DNA of 64,000 nucleotides, taken from the NCBI GenBank assembly GCA_036937835.1, contig CM072879.1, forward strand, positions 16,051,001 through 16,115,000. Direction: 5' to 3'. Positions 24,614 to 39,300 of this stretch are shown in pieces (the first letter of the stretch is position 1; each line of letters begins with the position of its first letter). The notes under the pieces were generated by a model. The model saw only the letters and a list, made by a program, of their open reading frames with translations, made no database searches and was not told where the DNA came from. The position numbers and the translations under genes are program-made. The stretch comes from Pampus argenteus. Taxonomy: Eukaryota; Chordata; Actinopteri; Scombriformes; Stromateidae.

Positions 24614-26431
24614 TGCTGTAATTTAGGTATTTTTTTAACAGCAGCGAACAAGACTGAGAAACAGAGACACTGTGTTTGTTCTCTGTGCCTGCTTGTCTGA
24701 GTATATGCTGATTTATATTTGCTGCTTCTGCATATATTTATATGTATGTTTAGATGTGTATATAAGTGTGTATGTGGGTGTATATGTGTGTATATCAATG
24801 TACAAAAAACCCCTCTGCCCCCCTTAAAGGTGCAGTGTAGATTATTGTGTCACAGCAGGAAAACGCTCTCTCTTAGCTCCATGTCTAATTAACTTTACGC
24901 CTCATTTTGTGTGTGTGTGTTTGTGTGTGTGTGTTTTGTATAGTGTGCGTGCGTGTGTGTGTGTGTGTGTGGGCTCGGCTCTGCATTGTGATCTTTGCCA
25001 AATGCTAAAAATAAGAGCGAATTATTTAAAGTGAATGTGAAATATTTAAAAGGAGACTAAGATATTGGCCTGGTATTGCTGCAGAAGGTGGGAGGCAGAA
25101 GATTCAGCAGAAAAGGAGCACGAGAGAGCTATGACGGGTGTGTGTGTGTGTGTGCGTGTGTGTGTGTGTGTGCGTGCATGTGTGTGTGTGAGTGCATGTG
25201 TGTGTGTGAGAGGATGGGAGAGGATGGGGGATTGTTATTTTGGTGGGATGTTGATGTGAATCTTAAAGTGAGGATGCAGCATCTGATGGATGCTGTGTGT
25301 GTGTGTTTTGCTTTTTTTCGTGGATGGGTGAAGCTCTGCTGCTAAAGAATAAAACCGGCTTTATGACTCGGATCTTATATTCATAGTTTTGGCCATTATT
25401 CAGATCGCTAATAGCAACATTGTACTGACTGTTGATCGCTGACTTCGTTTTCGACCTTGTGAACACCTGGGCTGCAACTAATGATCATTTTTTAATTATA
25501 GATTAATCAAGCAAACTTTTTCTTGATTAATCCTTTTGTCTATAAAATGTCAGAAAACAGTGAAAAACATGCTTTAGTTCCACAAAGTTTTTGTTTTTTT
25601 TTCCCAAATGTCTTTTGTCCAACTAACAGTCCAAAACATGACAAGATATTCAGTTTATTGTCATTAAATGATCACATTTAAGAAGTTGAAACTGGTTCAT
25701 TTTTGGTATTTTTGTGTTCTTGGTTATTACTGTAGCTGTTGTTGATATGAAAAGACATTGTTAGAAAACAAATGTTTAAAATTTTAATGACCAAATACAT
25801 AAAAAAAAAAAAAAAAAACCTCCATTGATTTAGTGTTTCACTCTTATAACACTGTTGGATTGACAGTAGATAGATAATTTTTTATGCCACAAATTATTCT
25901 TCCATGCTAAAAACATGGGGCCTACATTACCCACAATGCAACCTGTCTCCATTCACGCATTAAGAAAGAACTGTGTGTGCTGGGTCGTATGTTTGTATAT
26001 GTCTGAGGCTGCATTAGAGTAATTTTCGTGTCACAGTTTAACTGTCAGGCATCACACGGGGACAGATGTGTGAGCAGCAACAACAATAAGGGGTGGGGAG
26101 GGGTGTTAATGTGTTAATTGTGGTGTGCGTTGTGTGAGCGCGGGTGTTTGTGGTTACAAGTGGGTGGTCTGTCGATACAGAGATCACGCTGAGCTGGATT
26201 ATATCTCCCATATTACTTACTGAGATACACACACACACACACACACACACACATATTCCCAACAGCCAACTCAGTGGGGCTCAGTCATTCTGTAGAGGCT
26301 CCTGTTGTCTGTTGCGTTCTTACTCATTAATCACATGTCCATTATGAATTCACAGTGCACCCTCAAACCCCTGTGTCTGCAAAACAACACCACGTTGGGG
26401 AATACACCAAATCTGTTCCTCCTTATAAGAC

Positions 26432-26463
<32 letters not shown>

Positions 26464-29400
26464 TCATGGACACTCGCAAGCAAACGCAGACAGATACACT
26501 GAAATATACACACAGGAGCAAAGGCAGACGTATTATTACATGCACACACACACAAAGGCTACAAACACATACTGTCACATCCACGTTTTTCTCTGCATAC
26601 AGAAGAACGTGTACTGAAGACCGAGACACTCGTGCATGAACAAGTGCACACACAAACAGATATAGGCACTTATGTAATATATACACACATGAATAAAGAA
26701 GAAAACACACACAAGCTTTGGAAGACGCACAAGAAAGAAAAAGCACAATAAAAGTGCAACACATATAAAAAACAGTGACTGCTATAAATGCACACACACA
26801 CAGATAACTGCACATTCACATTCACTGCACTCTTGCTCAAGGGTTGGTGAAATCAATAAATGTGAAATTCAGTCAGTCTTAACTTTCAGTCGGTGTTTAT
26901 TCGCTGTGCTTTTTCTGCAGCAGACGTCTGTTGCTGCAGCAGCTGTGCAGAAGCTCTGAAGCTCGACACGCCAGCGTCGTCGTGTAGCCTCCACTCAGGG
27001 AAATCATGTGTACACGTAGTGTGAGTGGTAGCTGCGTGCATACGTGTTCACCCTACACACAGCGTGGTTGAGGGTTAGCACTGCGTTTGATGCATTCAGC
27101 ATGAATAAAAAATTATATACAAATGGTGGAAATACTTCCGTTATTTGCCAACTGCGGTTAAACTGAAATTAAACAGCGCGCTGCAGTATAAAAACCTGCT
27201 TGTTCCCCTTAAAAAACTCAGAAAGGAAGCACCAGACACTCACTTCAAACAAATCACTTCATCCCTGTCAATCAAACACAGACACTGACACACCCCTGAG
27301 AAGAAAAGGAGTAGCCCACTCATCCTTTTAATAATAAAAGCCCCAGCATATCTACAGTTGATATTAAATAAATCTTTCTACTCTCTGCTGTTTCAGCACA
27401 TAATGACGTGACTGATGTGTGTTGACATGGGCACGTCTTTGTCCATTTACTGATTAGTTTACTGATTAGTTTAATTTGTTGAGATTTCGAGGAAATCTGC
27501 TGACCACACAGCAAAAAACCCGGCCGTTATTTACTCAAAGCAAGCAGTTTTTTGTTTTTTTTTTCTAGAAGTGAATTGTGTAGATCTGTAGATAGCTGCA
27601 TTAACCTGCATTTATCACAAAAGTTGTCACCGCTGCCACTATTGCAGACCCCCCCCCCCCTGCTGCTATATCATTAAGTTATCAGATTTGCAGCAATTGC
27701 TTGCATTAAAAACAATGAAACCGTAAGCCAAGTGGAAAGAAATGAAACGCTGTCTGGTGGACAGCTGGCGCTGGTGGAAAAACACTGATCATTTATTCTG
27801 TTAGTGGCTGCATTAAACGGCGTTTTCTGACAGGAATGTAGCTGTAGGACAAGTTCAACCCGAGTGAGACGATTTTAAAACAAATATTACATTTATTGCA
27901 ATGATGGTGATGGTTCAGAACCATAAAAATGGGAACTAAAATTATCAAAATGCTGTAAGTGAATGAGCAGAGCAGCTCTCCGTTGATGGCATAATCAAGC
28001 TGTTGGAAGCAGATATTTTCATTTATTTTTTTTGTATTTGCAAATTGAGGCAGAATTGTCAGAGATCACAGGAATAATATGACACGGGTTAATCCCCTTT
28101 CAGAATGGATTTCTTCTTCTTCTTTTTTTTCTCTGTAGGAATTATGTAGAGCCGGTGTTGTTGTTTGTTATTGTGCTTGTTTACCGGCAACCAACCGACC
28201 AGCCTGCCAGCCAGCGGTCTCTCACTGGAATGTTCTGGAGAGGCTCTGGAGCGAGGCCAGTCCCTCCACACTGCACACACTGTCTCCCCATCTCACTGCA
28301 CAGAGAGCTACACAAGCCGAGGATGGCACGGCCAATAAGGAAGCCTGAGACTCTGTGTGTGTGTGTGTGTGTGTGTGTTGGACTCCTGAAGTATCCATGC
28401 TTGTTGTAACTGTTGCTCTTTTAAAACTACCAGGCCGTGTGCTCGCTTTATGTCTGTGCATGTCTCTCCATGTATGACCCCCCCTGTTAATTGAGGTTAC
28501 TTTGAATTCATTTTACAAGCTGTAGTATATTCAGTTATGAAGGATTTATTATTATTTTTTTGTTCATGAGTCTTAAAAACATTCGTGGTTCATGTGGTGT
28601 TTTGTTTTTTTTTTGGTATTTTTTGGGAAGACATTTACTACAGTGTTGAACAATAAAGAGATCACAGGAGATTAGACATGCAACAAGCCTATAAATCTGA
28701 GAAGGGAATCTTACATTATGGTTGAAGTGGTTATAAGGTCAGATCACTTCATTAGTCATCATTCACAAGCTGAGATGACTTCATTATGAAATATTTCTGA
28801 ATCTACTGAGATTTTTTAAAAAAAAGGAAAACTAATAGTATTTTTAATATTACTATAGAGTCGTGTTAGTAGAAGGAGTCTGAGTCAGATTGATCAATGC
28901 ACTACTGTAAAGGGGAATGAGTGATTTTTATGTACCGCGGTATGAATCCAGACTTGTCAATTTATTATCTCTGCACCACAGGAATAATAGCTCGGCTCTT
29001 TTATTTATTTATTTATTTTTTTTCAATGCTATCTGATGACTCGCACAATGGCATGTGCTAACGTGTGTGTCTATAAATAGTTTATTAGAGATAATTAAAG
29101 AGAAGAGTATTCGATAATCTGTGATGTTCAGTATGAAGAGATGTTTTGAGTGGCCTGGATTTTTAGGAGCACAAAATAATTATGTTTTTTTTAAAGCCAC
29201 CGGTAATAAATGCTGTTTATTTTACAGCATATTTATGTTAAAAATGAATAAAAGTCTTTATTAAGATTGTACAGGAATATGTAAATATGCAAATCAAAGG
29301 CAGAAAAGGTTTAATTTTTAATTTCCTGTGCAGAAAATTGAATTTGATCTAAAACCAGCTGCCAGTAAATACAGGTTTTAAATGCAATTTGCTGGAAGAG

Positions 29401-30674
29401 CATCTCTACAGTATAATGTGTTGTTTTTGTTTTCATCAAAACTTGAAATTTATTATTATAATATTTCATCCAGGTGAAACTTAGGCCAGTTGTATTATGT
29501 TATTATTTATACTATGTGGCAACAGTGCACTACAAAAAAAAAATCCCTTTGTGGAGGTAATAACTGGAACTGGATTGCATGCTGTTGCTATTCTGAGAGG
29601 TCCAAAGTTGGAAATGGGAGCATATGGTTGTGATACCACCAGGCCTCATGCGTCTGTACGGGGGGAGAAAACTGACCTTTTGCTGTCCTCGAGGAGACAA
29701 TATGCTCAGACAAAACTTCAAAAGGTAAAGCGGTTACGTCGTACCGGGGAGCCGCTACGAGCCGTGACCTTTGCTGCTCCTCGTGAACCTTGTGGCTGGG
29801 TGTCATTTTAAAAAGAAATGCTTCTTGAGGAGAAAGTTCACTGTTGAACTGAGTTTACAGTGATCATGGATATGTTCATTTAAAGTCACAGAAGGTCATA
29901 GCCGAAACCCCCGGAAGCAAAGTTTTTACAGTCAGGTGGTGGAAGGTGACCCTGAAATTGAAAGTGATGTGACTGGAACGAGGGAACGCATCAAAAGCCT
30001 CCATGTGTTATCTGTGTGGACAGATTAGGGACTGTTTGAAAATTATTGGGGGTAGGTGGAAGCGGAAAGGGTATTGCTCAGGGGACCGTTATACATTTTT
30101 ATTTTTTTCTAGCCTTTTATTTATTTGCCCTCCTTTTGTTGTCTGTTCATTTTTTACCACTACAGTGTTGTTGTGATAGCTTGACATTTAGGGGAAATAT
30201 TCATATTCATGTTCATGTTAGGATGAACATCATTGATACCACTCGCAGATTTGTACCCGTATATGAAGCTGAAGCCAGAAACCGGTCATCTCAGCATAAC
30301 GTAAAGACTCAACCTGGTTCCTCTGGAGCTATGTATGTATGCAAAAAAAAAAATAAAAATAAAAAAATAAAAAACGAACTATGACAAGTTGCACTTACAG
30401 ATGTCACTGCTCCTGGCAAAAAAATAGTCCAACACATAACCACAGAGCCAAGCTAGCTGTTTCCCCCTTGACTTCCAGTTCACTTCTTATGCTAAGCTAA
30501 GCTAAGCTAACCAGCTGCGTTCTTTTTCCTTTTATAAATACAACTCCCACAACTTACACAAGCACACAAACACGAAACATAAGGCAGATAATACACATAC
30601 ATGTTCACGGAGATTTAAGAGGAATTTCACATAAGACTGAAGGCGAATGCTACACATACCATAGATGCCTCCCA

Positions 30675-30719
<45 letters not shown>

Positions 30720-31023
30720 AGAAGCTTGTGATATATGGTTGAGTCACTGCAAAACAATTGAGGTCACAGAGTCGGACTGTGTGTTTAGTGCAATTGAGGT
30801 CATATGCTTCATAGTTTACTGTGTGTGTGTGCGTGTGTGTGTCTGTTTTGTTTGCTCCGGCTGTATTGAGCTCGTACGTGTGTGTGTGTGTGTTTTAGTT
30901 GCGATCTAGATAAGCTGGCGACTCCGTGAGAATCAGTAGTCGATAGTGTTTGTGCCTGGAAGCAGTTAAAGTGTCTGAGCGAGCATGAATGCCATTAGAC
31001 ACATGCACATACCAGCTGCCTTC

Positions 31024-31077
<54 letters not shown>

Positions 31078-33625
31078 GCATATACTAGACCTGGCTCCAT
31101 TGACATACATGACCTCTTGTGTCTGCTATTTATCTGAGCAATCTGTGTTTACGCAGGTGTCACATATACACACACGTCCACGCTCACACGTACACGAACA
31201 CACACACCTGAGTCTCAATATTTCGTGCTCTCTATTAAAGCATAACTACAATTCAGAGAGACAAACATGACAATTATCTACTTCTTCAGGGGGTTCCCTA
31301 CATGAGGTCAGGAGCCCTACATGAGGTCGCAAGATATATCAGAAGGGTCATGAGTCTTCTGCAGACAGACATAAAAGCTGACACATATGGTTTATATATA
31401 TATATGCAGGTATAGATAATAAAGGCATTTTGTTCTTGATAAACACCCATGGGAGTTTCTTTGGGAAATATTGCTGCTGTCCTTAGATCATAAAGAATTA
31501 GTGTTTGAAATACAAACTGCTGGGAGCTGCAAGGCCTGCACCATAGAGAAAAATATAATCCGCCACACTGGAGATGAAAGAAAAAAAGAAAAAAAAAATC
31601 AATGCTTGCCTCACACTGAGGGTCTTATGTAGATTACTTGAGTATTTCAAGGAGTTAATCAGGGGCCCGATAATGCCATGATGTCAGTAAGATCTCAACA
31701 CAAACTGCATCCCTCTCTATACCAGGACATACATGTAGAGACAAACACACACACACACACACATAGACAGACACACGCTGATATTGCATATGCGCCGATT
31801 CCCTTTGCCCACACGTATGCCTGTTCATGTGTGACTCCCCAGGGTGGTGTCAGAGCCCTGACTGATGAAAACACAGAAGCGGTGGCGGTGTCAACACCAT
31901 AAAACAAAGGCTGCGGTGTAGATGAGCTGCCAGCCGTACCTCCAGTGATGGATTTCACCGCGCGCAAGCATTTGCTTCTGAAAACAGACCATTTAGTCTC
32001 CGCGCTGCTCGTCCTTCTTTCCTCCTTGCTCTCAACTCATTCTTCCACTTCCACGCCGTTCTTCCGCTTCTTTTTTTTGCGTTTTGCTCCTGTTGCTGTG
32101 CAGTGATTTTTTTCTCATTATATCCTGTCTTCGCACTTCTCTCTCTTCTATTCTGTGGCCTTCAGCTGCCTTCAAAGTTGAATGACTCATGTTTATGACC
32201 CTTACAAAGGAACACATCTGTTCCCTGCCTGCCCCGCGCTGTCTGTTTCACTGTTGTCGGTCTTCTCTCTTCTCCCTGCTCCACTTGTCTGCACACGTCT
32301 GCAGCGAACCCGCCTCAGACTTTTGTCCATTCAATATTCTTCACAGGTGAAAGGGTCACAGCGAGCTCCAATATCCTCTAAAACCATCTCTAAAATAAGG
32401 GCTGTGTGTATAATCTATCGAATATCTTCCACAGGTGAAAAACGGTCAGTTTTGTGCTTTCCTTCTGCAGAAATATGTTTTTTTCTGAACCTGTAATATC
32501 AATTTTTAGCTGCGGATGATCATTTTAAGTTTCCGACATCCTGGAATAGTTACGGATTACGTTGCTATTTCCATCTTTCATATCAAAACTTGACTCTTGT
32601 GCATTTGTCTGACAGATTGCTTAATAATAACAGTCTACATCGACAGATCGGTGTGATACCTTCCCTCCATAATGACTCATGGGTTTTCCAGTGATACTGG
32701 GTGCAGAAACCAAGCGCGCTGAAATATGCAAAAGCCCCCTAAACCGTGCGACTATTAATAGAAGATGAAATATCATGGAGACAGATTATGTTCACACCAG
32801 GGAGTCTCAGCAGAGACTTTTCCTCAACGATCTTTTAGTATTCCCACTCAGCAACGCGTAACAATCCTCCACCCAACAACAATCTGGGTTAATATCATGC
32901 AATTACAGTGCATATGTTTCATTTTTTGGGTTTTTTTTTTTTTTGCAACCAGATGATCAGGAAGATGAATATGAAAGAGACATCCTCCGTTTAATGAGAA
33001 ATATCTTTACAGCCCTGCAGAGTGTCTTCATTGCATTACGTATTATCATCTTTTAACATTATTTTGGCCAGCAAACCCATCGTAACTTGATGATCAAGTT
33101 TCCCAACAAAACACAGACTTCTCTAAAAACTTCTCCGCCCGATGCTCGCCGGCGGTAGACATTCAATCATAAGTTTAGCGAGGCCGGTTTGAAAGAGTCA
33201 ATCTCACTTATTTGACCGTGAAGGTTTATGATAAATAGGTACGCTTTATGAATAGCGGCTCTATTTAGAGATGGCTCCATAAAACAAGCAGCCGTCCACT
33301 GTTTTATGTTTCATCGTAAAAAAAAAACCTAAGGTCAGCGCCGTTTGAAGTCCGAAAAAAAAATGGGATTCATTCTCCATAGTTTTGCAGTTTGTGGCCG
33401 TTAACCCCTCGTGTGACATCGTGTTCGTTAAGTTTGTTTAAAACCGAGTCTGGGAACTTTTGTGATCGACTTTTCATATCATGTGTTTATGTTCCCTGCA
33501 CTAAAGGGCTTAAAAGGAGAGTTTTTTTTTCAAACCTATTCATGACCTTTATGTTAACAGAGGAGCTATTTGGGGCTTTGTGAGGGCATGAAACACGGGT
33601 TTTATATATATATATGATTGATGGC

Positions 33626-33664
<39 letters not shown>

Positions 33665-33927
33665 AGAGACACTAATGATCCTACAGTCTCTGCAAACTTT
33701 CCCTCTCGTTCGACTTCAAAAGGAGCCGCCACATGACAGCCATACCTATTGTAGCCCCACCTGTGAACGGGCGTTTCAACCGCTGCTATTAGTACAGCTG
33801 CTGCTCTATATATGCGGCAGTATTTGTACAGGGTTAAAATAGCTTTAATGACAGTGTGTTTGACACCGTGTTTTTCAAAAAGCAGCCCTATTGTCACTGA
33901 TGTAATGTCTCTTGTTTGTCTGTTTAG

Positions 33928-33979
<52 letters not shown>

Positions 33980-36278
33980 GTTGTTAATAGACTACCCGGT
34001 GAGGTGCCAGTTGGTTTGTCTCATCACGAGGAGCACAATCTGGCACAATTCTCAGGCAGGAAACAAACAAAACATTTGTTGGCTCTTTCCTGTGGTTTAA
34101 CAATTAAATGCACACAATGACACGTGAACACACACACACACACACGCACACACACACGGTTTGTCTGTTTCTCTCATACGTACACATGTGCAGGCTCACA
34201 AATGTAGTATTTCACACACTCCGTATGAATTCCCAACACATTTTTTTTTTTTTTGCATGCAGCAACAGAGAAACCATAAGGGGGAGAAAACTGTCATTGA
34301 TGTGTAAATTCACTATAAATAATTCCTCTCTCGTCTCACCCAAAAGACGACTTGATGCCTGTTTGCTGCTCCTGCTCTCAGCTTATGCTTATCTATCTTT
34401 CCCTCCCTCCTGTATCCCCCCCACCCACGTCATTACTTATGAAGCAAAGTAATGAACGACTCGTTTTCAGTGTTTTGCATCCACACACACACACACACAC
34501 ACACTTTTTTTGATCGGCATATCGAATAAAGTATCCTGCTGCAGTGGGAAATGAAAGCTAGGTTGCGGCCTACGCACTCACATGGTGTAAAAAACAGGGG
34601 AAGTGGAAGAGTCGACGCCTTGCTCGGCTCTATATTTATAGGCAGAAAACCTGATTTCAGATCAGTTACGCTCGACTTGCACCTAGACACCTACTGCACA
34701 CAGAGGGAGGTGGGCAGGCAGACAGAGGGAGCTTTTCCTGCCTCTTTCTTTCTATCCTCCTGCTCCTGCCTCCTCAGAAACACCGGGGAGTGAGTGCTTT
34801 TTCTCGAAAAATCGTATCACGTCATTTTGTCCCCTATTTAAGTTTTAATAGTTATATTTTCTTTAAACAAATGAAACAAATCTGGCGGTGCGATGAAATG
34901 ATTTCAGTCTGAACATGTTGTTGAATCATTTTTTTATTAAAAGTAGAGCAGCGACTTCCCTTATTCTGCCTTCTTTAAATATAGTGACACTCGTTTCTAG
35001 TTAACTTTTGAATTATTCATACTGCTCTGGCAGATTCTGTGCAATTCAATCCCTCATCCTCAATAAGTAGTCCTGTTAAGGGGGCCCTCAGGCTAATGTT
35101 TGCTGTGGGGGCCCCTATTGAGCCCTTTCCCTAACTAACTACAATAATAAAAAATAAGAGGCCGTAATGCATGACCTGACCTTCGTTGGTGCAGTTTGTC
35201 AAAGAAAATTGCAATTAATAAATATTATAAAAACTCTTATTGAATCGCGGTACACCTGGGGGGGGGCGTCTGGGCCCCGGGGCGTCTGGGGCCCCCGGGG
35301 CTCCAGGGTCCTGAAGCAGTTGCTTTTCCTGGATGTCAGTCATCAGTTCCCTGACAGACAATTTACCAACTTCAAAACCTTAATGAAGAAACTTTACATT
35401 CCTTCAAATAAAACCCAACTCTTTTCAGCCATGTTGAGATCTCTTTTTTTCCGTCTTCCTCCTCACCCTCATCCTCATCCCCACCCTCATCCTCATCCTC
35501 ATCCTCATCCTCACCCTCATCCTCATCCCCATCCTCATCCTCATACTCATCCCTGTCTTGTCATACAGAAGCTGTCGACTTCACGGTTGTGTTACGGTGC
35601 AGCTGTGCTTTTAGCCTAATGGAAAGACAGCTGTGCTCCCATTTCTATATATAACTAACAACATCACATGATGAAGTTTGTGACAACATGTCTGTGGCTA
35701 ATATGTACGGAGTATACATAAGTATGTGAGAGCTTGTGGGTTTATAGTGATAAATCTAAATACCCCAAATGTAATCTGCAGTCTTTTTGTGTTTATTTTC
35801 AGAGCCTTTTTTTTTTTTGAAAACCTGCTTTTTATTTAATCGTTTTCAGCTAAACATGAAAAAAAAGTGGATTTATGTAAAAATAAAGCTACATTAAACA
35901 GATTTAGTGAAAAAAAAACCACTTTGATAGCTGGAACTGCTTAAAATACAGTGATTAATGTAGCTTTAATCTGCATAATACCACAATTTTGTTATTAAAT
36001 GGATGGAGGACACATATGAAAAAAACGCTGCAGTTTTAAGTGTGTGTGTGTGTGCATTTGTGTGTGTATTTGTGTGTGTGTGTGTGTGAGTGCTGGATTG
36101 AGGTATAAGTAACAGTGTTAAGGGATCAGCTGGTGGTGGGGTCATATCCGTTCAGATTAGAGAGCTTAGTCCTCCCGTCTCTGTGTAATTAATGAGACGG
36201 AGGGAAAGAAACAGATAAAGACAAAGAGGCGAATAAGAGCGTAAGTGTGCATGGAGAGCGGTATTAAAAGAAACCAGT

Positions 36279-36316
<38 letters not shown>

Positions 36317-39300
36317 GAGCACACTCAGCAGAGGAGGGATTGTGTGTAATGACAGGGTGCCCAGTGGGCAGTGTATTTGTGTACATGATGAGCGTGTATG
36401 CAGCCGAACGTTGAGTCCAGAACCAACAACAGACAGGATATAAAAGGGTTGAATTGGATATGTGGTTTGTCAGGCAGAGTTCAGGACCTCCATAATGTCA
36501 ACAGGGATAATAAGTACTGGACAGCAGGAATGGAGCGGTTAGATGCAGCGGACGCAAACATCTGCATGTAGGCAAAAAAACACAGTTTGCAATGAAATAC
36601 TGAGATAACATTCATTTTGTAGTCTCTGTTCTTTCTGTTACGACTCATGAAAACAAAGCTGTGTTTACTTTCGCATAGTATTTTTGAAATGTCATATTTT
36701 GATACCTTAATTATGAGGAATATGAACATGCTTCTTCTGTCTTTTATTCATACGGGTACAGGAAGTAAAACTTTCTTGTTATAGCAAACTTACGCTGTGA
36801 AGTTTTCTGTTTCTAGAAGCTGTTTCTGCGTAGTGACACGATGAAGTGATGTGAAAAAAAAAACAACTAGGAACAAACTTAGAATCAAGTTAAAAAACGA
36901 AAAAATAACAAAAAACAGAAAGGAAAATTAATTTTTCTTTTCTTCTTGATGTAAAGAGAAACCAAGCAGCATGAGTCGACATCTGATAAAACAATAAGTA
37001 AACAAGACTATAAATCAGTCTAGCGCTTTAACTAATGATTATTTTCTCAATTAATCAATTATCTAAAAAAAAAAGAAAAAAAAAAAGCATTCACCATTTT
37101 TCAGATGCCTATAATTTGTTAATTTCGTCTGACTAATTGACTAAAACAGCAGGTCACATTTAAGAAATTGGAAACAGAGAATGACTGAAACCATCACATT
37201 TATCATATAATCAACTAATTGCTGCAGCATGTTAGAAGCCTATGTAAGAAAAACGTTGTATGTGTACGTCATATGATCCTGTTGATGCTGTGAAGGGCGT
37301 TAATCTAGTTTGTGTTAATTTAAAAGGTGTAGATGAGATCTGATGCCAATGTAAATAACTGTTATCTGATTAGTGCTAAACCGGAGTCACATAGGAGGGA
37401 CGTTGCTGCATTAACATGCTCCCGTTTCCTTGTTAAAACCTACATAGTGTTCAAATGACATGTTCTTTGCTAATGAATTATGCATTTTAGCTATAATTTT
37501 TTTTTGTTTTTAAAAAAAAAATTAGGTTATACAGTGACTTGAACATGTCTTTATGGGACTTGTAAGTCCAAATGTCATTTTGTCATATAAAACGGACAAA
37601 ACTGCTTTCAGAGTATCTAAAGTTTAATTGTCACGTAGGAAAAAAAACAATAGCATCTAAATATAAGGGAGACAAATAAATAAAATAAAATCAAAGTCAG
37701 TCCCTTTTAGCCCGGCACCCCGGCACTTCAGCCCTCAACGGTAATGACTCTCGGTAGCTGAGGAAGACAAAGCTGCATGGCAGAAAATCCATTAGTGAGT
37801 CTGGTGCTGGATAGCAAAGAGACACAGAGGAATGGCGGCTTTTGATACTGCCAGGCCGACTGCACTGAAAGGCATCAGAAATAACTGACTTTCTGTCGGG
37901 GAAGAAGAGAGTTGGGGAAGAAGAATTATTATGTGATGCTGCAGCCCCCCCCACCACACACACACACACACACACACACACACCATCACACACACAGCTT
38001 TATGAAGCGTTTTAGCATCTTTCAGCTTGTTGTTTTTCATTTTACAGCAGCAGCAGTCGGCTGTTTTTTGACAAAAGTTAAAAGGAGAGTGACAGCTTTT
38101 AATATAAATTGCACCTGTTGTTGTTTTACAGAATAAGCTTGATAATGAGAAAATATTTGATGTGAATAGTCGTTTCCTTCTTAATATTAGTTCAAGATTC
38201 AAAGGTTTTTATCCGTCACGCCCTCGTACAACGTGTGCAGTAGACCACAGAGCGGAAGACAGTGCTCAGTTAAAACACGAGTTAGAAAAATATACATGAA
38301 GTTTGAATAATCAAAGATAAAAATGTAAGAAATATATGTAATATTAGCATTTAAAATTCAAACGTTTTCAGCGAACATGCAGTACATATGCACCAGTTGT
38401 AAGGCAAATAATAATAATAATAATTATACACATTGGGATTTATGATTTGTGACGGCTAAACTTCCATTCGGGTGCAGAAAGATGAGGAAACGGAAACAGA
38501 GAAATTAAAGATGTATAAGAAGGAGTGATTGAATTGGACGGCTTATCTGTCCATCTGTTATTCAGACAGCGTAGGAGAGACAGTAGTTCCTTACGTGTAC
38601 ATAACAGCTGCAGGATCAGATTGGACTTCTTTAACTTTCTTTTTCTCTTGTTGACTTGTCACGTGCAAACACCAGACATTTGTTTTTTCTTTTTCTTTTC
38701 TTTTTTTTTTTGTTGGGGATTACTGAAATGAGAGGAAAGATGAAGAAAGGAGGGATGCTGGGTCAGACACCACTGAGACATCCTCCCTCCCTTCCTCCCT
38801 CCCTCCCTCCCTCTTTCAGTTTCCTCTCTCTCTGTATGTTAAATGTAAGTGGATCCTAGAAGACCTCATTCCTCTGCACACTGAAACCCGAACTGCCTAT
38901 TTAGCCGTCTGCCTTTCCCTCTTTTCAATCTCCCTGCATCTTTTCTCCCTCCCTCCCCCTCCTCCCCCCTTTCCAAGCCTTCCAGTCTTTACAATTTGGT
39001 GTTTGCATTTCTCAATATGTGTCACACTGTCTCTCTCCTTACAATAAGAAACAGGAATCCTGCTATTCCTGCTCCTGTGTAACACCATGTTTAGTGTAGG
39101 TTGAAACCCAGCGTCTGACCCATCGCCTGCAGACACAGCTATAGTTTTTGTGACTTTCCCAGCTCAACCTTCCTCCCATGTCCTAGAGGCTGAAGCAGCT
39201 GGCTACACACATATTCTCTCTCCATCTCTCCCTTTTTTTCCTCTCCTCTTTCTGTCCCTTTCCATCTTTCATGCTCCTTTTTTTCCCCCCTGCTCTTAAA

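Noticed and set aside
26423..26815. 130-codon Cys/Val-rich minus-strand frame
   Set aside because: Translation of a CA-rich stretch.
29497..29811. 104-codon + frame in intron 1
   Set aside because: No recognised domain, no splice context, and its start is not clearly an ATG.
35167..35619. 150-codon frame ending in a Pro-His repeat
   Set aside because: Produced by the CCTCAT minisatellite; no conserved domain.
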